NCBI RefSeq assembly: GCF_050003625.1
Contig: NC_134397.1
Location: 65,880,669 to 65,944,668, forward strand
Source of the DNA: Haematobia irritans
Taxonomy: Eukaryota > Arthropoda > Insecta > Diptera > Muscidae
Direction of reading: 5' to 3'
DNA: 64,000 nucleotides
Shown here: in pieces, positions 58,433 to 64,000 of the stretch
How positions within the stretch are numbered: position 1 is the stretch's first letter
Layout of the letters: every line of letters begins with the position of its first letter
The notes under the pieces: model-generated
Database searches by the model: none
What the model was told of the DNA's origin: nothing
What the model saw: the letters and a program-made list of their open reading frames with translations, nothing else
Position numbers and translations under genes: made by a program

Positions 58433-60225
58433 GGTGGGTATTAAGATCGAGTTTAGCCGCTAAAAACGTCATTTTTTCACGATTACTTTTCTTTAATAAT
58501 CCATTTTAAGGAATACAAACTTTGTGAAAATTTGCTTTGGGCTTTTCCCCATCAAGTTATAATAAAATTTGCAACAAATATGTATAATTTCATGCATTTT
58601 TATACCCACCACCATAAAATGGTGACGGGGGTATAATAAGTTTGTCATTCCGTCTGTAACACATCGAAATATCGATTTCCGAATATATAAAGTATATATA
58701 TTCTTGATCAGGGAGAAATTCTAAGACGATATAAGCATGTCCGTCTGTCCGTCTGTCTGTCTGTCTGTCTGTCTGTCTGTTGTAATCACGCTACAGCCTT
58801 CAATAATGGCGCTATCGTCCCCAAATTTGGCACAGATTAGTTTTTAGTTTGCAGGCAGGTCAAGTTCGAAGATGGGCTATATCGGTCCAAGTGTTTTGCA
58901 TCTTGCGCGTCTAGAAACAGTATTTTCTATACGATTTGCATGTAATTGAAAATCTAGAGGTATTTTGGAACCATAAAGAGGTGAGTCGAAAATGGTCCGT
59001 ATCGGTCTATGTTTTGATATAGCCCCCATATAAACCAACCTCCCGATTTGGAGTCTTGGGCCTATAAAAACCGTAGTTTTGCCTGAAATTGGAAATATAG
59101 AGGTATTTGAAGACCATAAAAAGGTGTGCCGAATATGGTGCCCATCGGTACATGTTTTGGTATAGCCCCCATATAGACCGATATCCCGATTTTGCTTCTA
59201 GAAACTATATTTACAATATGATTTGCCTGAAATTGGAAATCTAGAGGTATTTGAGGACCATAAAAAGGTGTGCCGAAAATGGTGCTCATCGGTCCATGTT
59301 TTGATATAGGCCCCATAGAGACTGATCTCCCGATATTGCTTCTTGGGCTTCTAGAAACTATATTTACCGTCCGCTTTGCCTGAAATTTTTGAGCTTCTAT
59401 AAACTGTATTTATTACCCGATTTGCCTGAAATTCGAAATCTAGAGGTATTTTTAGACCACAAATAAGTGTGCCGAAATTGAGGTATATCGGTCCATTTTT
59501 TGGTATAACCCCCATATAGACTGATATCTCGATTTTTACTTCTTGGGCGTCTAGAGACTATGTTTTCTAGCCGATTTGTTTGAAATTCTGGAGGTATTTT
59601 AAGATCACAAATAGTGAATAGCAATTGGTACCTATCGGTCCATGTTTTGGTATAGCCCCCATATAGACCGATCTCCCGGCTTTATTTCTTGGGCTTCTAG
59701 AATCCATAGTTTTTATCCGATTTGCTGGAAATTAGTAATGTATAATGACATTTTAGACAAACGAAATTTCCTTTTCTTATAAAGTATTTTCGTTTATTCA
59801 ACTCTAAAATTCTCTAAAATAGCAGGCGCACTGATCATGAAAATTGCTTCAAACTGAAAGTAAAATTTCCAGATTTTACTCTACAGATTTAAGATTTCAA
59901 ATCAAGGCGTAATTTAATCTTATACACGATATGGTTCTCATAAATCTAGAATCTTATCTGGTCTTCATAGGTAGAATCTTTAAACTTTGTCTTCGGGAGC
60001 TGACTGCCTTGGGAGAAGATTTGTAATCAAACCCCCTACAATTCTATATACTATCAAGTAACCCACTACTACGAAGAGTTTTCAAAGTAAACTATCATAT
60101 TTGATTCATGGTGGTGGGTATTTAAAATTCGGCCCGGCCGAATTTACTATTGTCTATACTTGTTCTTACTGATTTAGTTTTCACTTTAGCGATTTTAGCG
60201 GCTAAACTCTAACTTAATACTCACC
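58433..60225. mobile_element. Family A TTAA MITE split by a DINE-like element
   Basis: Left part 58433-58600 and right part 60165-60225 are colinear with the intact copy 484-712. Confidence 0.88.
58601..60164. mobile_element. DINE/helentron-like element (family 1b), precisely bounded
   Basis: Start TATACCCACCACC, a run of CTGT units at 58740-58783, 3' palindrome TTCGGCCCGGCCGAA, end CTATACTTGTT. It is inserted in a T-run of the MITE with no duplication beyond T residues. Confidence 0.9.
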
Positions 60226-61095
60226 TTTAGCCGCTAAAATCGTCATTTTTTCACGATTACGTTTCTTTAATAATCAATTTTAAGGAATACAAACTTTGTG
60301 ACAATTTGCGTTGGGTTACTCCCCATCAAGTTATAATAGAATTTGCAACAAATATGTACAATTTTATGTTTTTTTACTGATTTAGTTTTCACTTTAAGGT
60401 GGGTATTAAGTTCGAGTTTAGCCGCTAAAATCATCATTGTTCACGATTACTTTACTAGGTAAAGGTGAGTACTATGTTCGAGTTTTTCACCAAAACACTA
60501 AATTAAAAGTGCAAAAATATATATGAAGACGATAACATTTTTATCAAGTCTCTTCAAATTAAGGATGGAAAAGATCCAATCTATTGATTGCGAACCACTT
60601 AATATTTCGAAATTAATTGATTAAAAAAAGTAACCGTGAAAATAAGCTGGTTTTCAGCTTGAAAACTGAACATAGTACTCAGCTTAAGGTGGGTATTAAG
60701 TTCGAGTTTAGCCGCTAAAATTGCTATTTTTTCACGATTACTTTTCTTAATTAATCCACTTTAAGGAATACAAACTTTGTGAAAATTTGCTTTGGGCTAT
60801 TCCCCATCAGGTTATAATAAAATTTGCAACAAAATTTGTATAATTGTATGACTTTTTTTACTGATTTAGTTCTCAATTTAGCGGCTAAACTCGAACTTAA
60901 TACCTAACTTTAAGCTGAGTACTCTGTTCAGTTTTCAAGCTGAAAACCAGCTTGTTTTCACGGTTACTTTTTTTAATTAACTAATTTAGATATAAAAATT
61001 ATTTGCAATCAATTCCTTGGATATTTGCCATCCATTATTTGGCAAGACTCGATCAAAATATAATCGTCTTAATAAATATATTTCTGTAAATTCTT
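60226..61095. mobile_element. Chain of TTAA MITEs (A, A, B, A, B)
   Basis: Partial A copies 60226-60395 and 60398-60470, B 60474-60683, A 60688-60910, B 60914-61095. Each junction is TTAA or one base off. Confidence 0.75.
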
Positions 61096-62010
61096 GCCGA
61101 AACCTAGAGGAAAAAGAAAAGGCGCATCAATTGGGCTAATTTATCTGCTTTATATTGAACTGTGTTAATCCGCGAAAGGCGAGCTGACCTTTAGACGAAA
61201 TATTTAAGAAGCCTATGTAGTATACATATGTGGAATTTTTAAATTTCGGTATAGTCAGATTTAGTAAGGTAGTTTTAGTATTACAAAAACAAAAATGTCA
61301 GTCGCCATATTGAAACTTTGATTGTCAGTCAAATTGAATTAAATTTCTCACTTGTTGAACAATATGTTCAACAAGTTGGAAATTTAAAATAGAGAAAATC
61401 TGGAAATGATCGATGTATGCTTCGAAAATACGGTCTACAAGAATAATTGAAGTAATTCTTACCATCAATTATGAGGATAATTTATTTCGATACTTTTCTG
61501 TCATAAATTTAAAGCAAATTGAAAATTCAAAATTTTTGGTATAAAATAATTTTATTTTGAATTTTTATTTTTATTTGTCACAATTGTGTAATAAACATTG
61601 GCGTAGCTAGCAACATTTTCGTAGGGGGTAAAAGCTACGATGTGTGCTCATTGTGAAGATACCTCAAAAAGAGAAAAAATAAATTCTTATAGATGGGAAG
61701 AAACCATAATATTTAATTCAATGATATATAATCATGATTTGAAGAAAACTGAATGGTATTTGGTAGGGGAGATGAAAACCCCATAAAACCCCTTTAGCTA
61801 CGCCTATGCCATTAAGCAGATACCGACAATCAAAGTTCTGCTCAAATGAAAAAATTGTAATCATCTGATAGCTTGAAACTACCTAAATATACCTTGACTC
61901 CCCCTATATATTATCAGATCAATCGCTACGTCGAGGGTTTTCATAGTAAAGGTGGTGGTTATTTAATTATTATATTTTGTTTCAATAGTTTACGGTACAG
62001 TGCATATTAG
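61096..62010. other. Unassigned DNA with one short MITE
   Basis: 61596-61808 has inverted ends CATTGGCGTAGCTA / TAGCTACGCCTATG (13 of 14 matching), a likely 213-bp MITE. The rest shows nothing. Confidence 0.5.
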
Positions 62011-62356
62011 GGAGCCACCGTGGTGCAATGGTTAGCATGCCCGCCTTGCATAGACAAGGTCGTGGGTTCGATTCCTGCTTCGACCGAACACCAAAAAGTT
62101 TTTCTGCGGTGGATTATCCCACCTCAGTAATGCTGGTGACATTTCTGAGGGTTTCAAAGCTTCTCTAAGTGGTTTCACTGCAATGTGGAACGCCGTTCGG
62201 GCTCGGCTATAAAAAGGAGGTCCCTTGTCATTGAGCTTAGCATGGAATCGGGCAGCACTCAGTGATAAGAGAGAAGTTCACCAATGTGGTATCACAATGG
62301 ACTGAATAGTCTAAGTGAGCCTGATACATTGGGCTGCCACCTAACCTAAACCTAAA
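62011..62356 (+). mobile_element. SINE, full length
   Basis: Head GGAGCCACCGTGGTGCAATG, B box GGTTCGATTCC, body, tail CCTAACCTAAACCTAAAC. Confidence 0.9.
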
Positions 62357-62480
62357 CAAAAATACTATGGAGTGACTCAACCAAGGAAAAAGACTGGGGA
62401 GTTAGGGAATGAGTGTAGGACAACAGTGCAGGGCCGAGAAATTGACCACCGTACACGTAGAGTTCAGGACATTTTACAAG

Positions 62481-62767
62481 CACACAAAAAAAAAATTTCT
62501 GATTCAATCACGAAATTAATTGATCCAATTAATTTTTAATTGAAATGTCTTCAATCACAGAAATGATAGTATCAATTAAAAAATTAATTGAAGGTCAATT
62601 AAAAAGTTAATTGATCCAATTAAAAAATTAATTGATACTATTATTTTTGTGATTGATTTTTATTTCAATTAAAAAATTTGTTGAATCAGTTAAATTTTTA
62701 ATTGAATATTTTTTAAAACTCAATTAAAATTTTAATTGGAAAAATTTTCGTGAAATTTTTTTGTGTG
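62481..62767. mobile_element. AT-rich AATTAATTG MITE, best copy
   Basis: Ends CACACAAAAAAAAAATTT / AAATTTTTTTGTGTG, AG on both sides. The interior is a chain of AATTAATTG palindromes. Confidence 0.75.
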
Positions 62768-62769
62768 AG

Positions 62770-63311
62770 CGTAAGCAAAGCTTGGAGATTTACCCTGTCC
62801 AGTATTTACGGAGTATAGATCCCCCCATATAAGGCAACTAAAAATTTTTGAGAATTTCTTTAAAGGTACGAAATTCCTAGAATATGAAAGGTATATGATA
62901 AAAAGGGCGAGTTAACAGTGTAACCTAAATAATTAAAAACAATACTTTGTTTTTGAAATTAAAAAATTTAATTTATTATTATAATGTAGATAAAACGATA
63001 CAAGAGAATACGTGACAACGCATCTTTACAAAATAATTACATGCAAATAACGATTTACTTTCTCAAGCAACGTATTTATCTTAAGCTTAAAAATAATTTA
63101 TCTTGGACACAAATTTCATCTGTATCAGCGTAATCACAAGTTTGCAATGTATAAAAAGATTTTTATAGACTTTAATATGAATAGGAAATGAGCACATGAA
63201 TATAAAAAATTGTGAATGTGGTGTTAACAGTCGGTTTAAAGCCCAGAATATCTTTAATTCGCAATCGATGAAAAAAAAAACGATGTTGAAACTTAAAGAG
63301 TCACGGCATTA
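62770..63311 (-). other. 3' UTR and downstream flank of the HCFC1R1-like gene
   Basis: AT-rich, no ORF. AATAAA on the minus strand near 62975-62982 is the best poly(A) candidate. Nothing else recognised. Confidence 0.35.
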
Positions 63312-63858
63312 CTACATATCTTGATCCATGCTATCGGGTTTTATATTGTTAAAATCTAAGCTGCAAGTATTGTTATTGTCAACAAAATCGTCAATGTCAT
63401 CATCTTCTTCTCTTTCGGGTGGCAAATCAACATCGGGTATAAGAGAATCGTCATTATTAAAATCGTTATATGGAGTTGTACTTTCATTGGCATTTGTGAA
63501 TGCGTTGTGCTTGAACATATTTATTATGGGTGGTGGTGGTTGCCAAAGAACCAAAGCTGTACATGGTTTTTCTATGCGATTAAGTAAAGCTTCTGGGAAA
63601 TAAGATACCTTCTTCTGTTCCTCATGCATTTTTTTCAATTCGTCGCAAATTGTTATTCGATTTGCATTAAGCAATTTCTTTTCCAATTCCTTTGCAGTAA
63701 TTTGGTAATCTTCGTAACTAAGATTTGAAAAACATTTACCGGTTGTAGATGGCGCATCTGAGGAATTTCCCGCATTGTGTTGAATATAATCACTAGATAT
63801 ATGTAAACCATTGAAATGTGCAGTTATTTTCTCTTCCGAAATGAATTGCTTTACCGGG
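63312..63858 (-). CDS. HCFC1R1/CCDC117-like protein, terminal exon (partial)
   Basis: The last exon begins after acceptor CATTTCCAG (AG 63860-63859) with the third base of a split codon and runs about 181 codons to TAG 63312. Just after the splice is KQFISEEKITAHFNGLHIS, resembling the KQFLSEE..THF..L motif of human HCF-1 regulator HCFC1R1. Near the middle is ALVLWQPPPPI, resembling the ELVLWKPLPEL motif shared by HCFC1R1 and CCDC117. The tail is acidic (REEDDDIDDFVDNNN) and ends SMDQDM. Function is inferred by resemblance only: nuclear/cytoplasmic adaptor linked to host cell factor 1 or, for CCDC117, iron-sulfur assembly partners. Earlier exons lie right of 63860, probably outside the window. 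A poly(A) signal at about 62975 would give a 330 nt 3' UTR. Confidence 0.55.
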
Positions 63859-64000
63859 CTGGAAATGGTAAAATAGAATTGAATCAAAATATAAATCCAT
63901 TTAATATGAAATACAGTATGAAAATAAAATATTTATTGGGCTAATGAAAGTGAAACATTTTGGTGGCCATGTTTGTCCAAACAATAGCTCCGATAATTAT
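63859..64000 (-). other. Intron of the HCFC1R1-like gene at the window edge
   Basis: The acceptor lies at 63860-63859. No upstream exon could be assigned with confidence in the remaining 140 bases. Confidence 0.4.

Overview
This is AT-rich dipteran nuclear DNA. Split genes with conventional GT..AG introns, best-fit Drosophila homologues (Kdm2, beag/IK-RED, a CG5390-like clip-domain serine protease homologue) and dense fly repeats (DINE/mini-me-like elements with GTCY runs, a tRNA-derived SINE with a CCTAA tail, many MITEs) suggest a calyptrate, probably muscid, fly. Genus-level assignment is a guess.

Four protein-coding genes can be supported. (1) 5332-10239, minus: a secreted clip-domain serine protease homologue whose catalytic Ser is Gly; it has two coding exons around a 3.6 kb repeat-filled intron. 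(2) 34967-36663, plus: the spliceosomal protein RED/IK (beag), two exons. (3) 41162-51217, minus: Kdm2, a JmjC-CXXC-PHD-F-box-LRR histone demethylase of 1256 residues rebuilt from four coding exons, including a 16-codon first exon separated by a 5.9 kb repeat-filled intron. (4) 63312-63858, minus: the last exon of a gene resembling HCFC1R1/CCDC117, running off the right edge. The genes are not an operon and have no evident functional link beyond two being nuclear regulators.

Nearly everything else is nested transposable-element sequence. 1-5 kb: TTAA and TA MITEs, a foldback repeat and a tandem array. 6.5-10 kb (intron of gene 1): LINE RNase H remnant, SINEs, a foldback element and a hairpin. 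11.6-31.6 kb: a gene-free region of DINE/helentron-like repeats nested in one another. It holds two ~0.95 kb MITEs in opposite orientation making a near-palindrome (15604-17641), a MITE with two tRNA-like cassettes, and a broken DD37E mariner. 33-34.7 kb: a TA microsatellite in a repeat array and two abutting TTAA elements. 38.2-40.4 kb: a 2 kb array of a 29-bp minisatellite. 45.3-51.2 kb (Kdm2 intron 1): a DINE carrying a hAT MITE, a piggyBac-like MITE and a hAT MITE carrying a SINE. 52-55 kb: more hAT/TTAA elements. 56.7-61.1 kb: a cluster of TTAA-flanked hairpin elements nested in each other.

The strongest non-genic results rest on insertion footprints visible inside the window: target-site duplications and unoccupied paralogous sites. 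These fix element boundaries without a database. No bacterial-type system, CRISPR or autonomous intact transposon was found.
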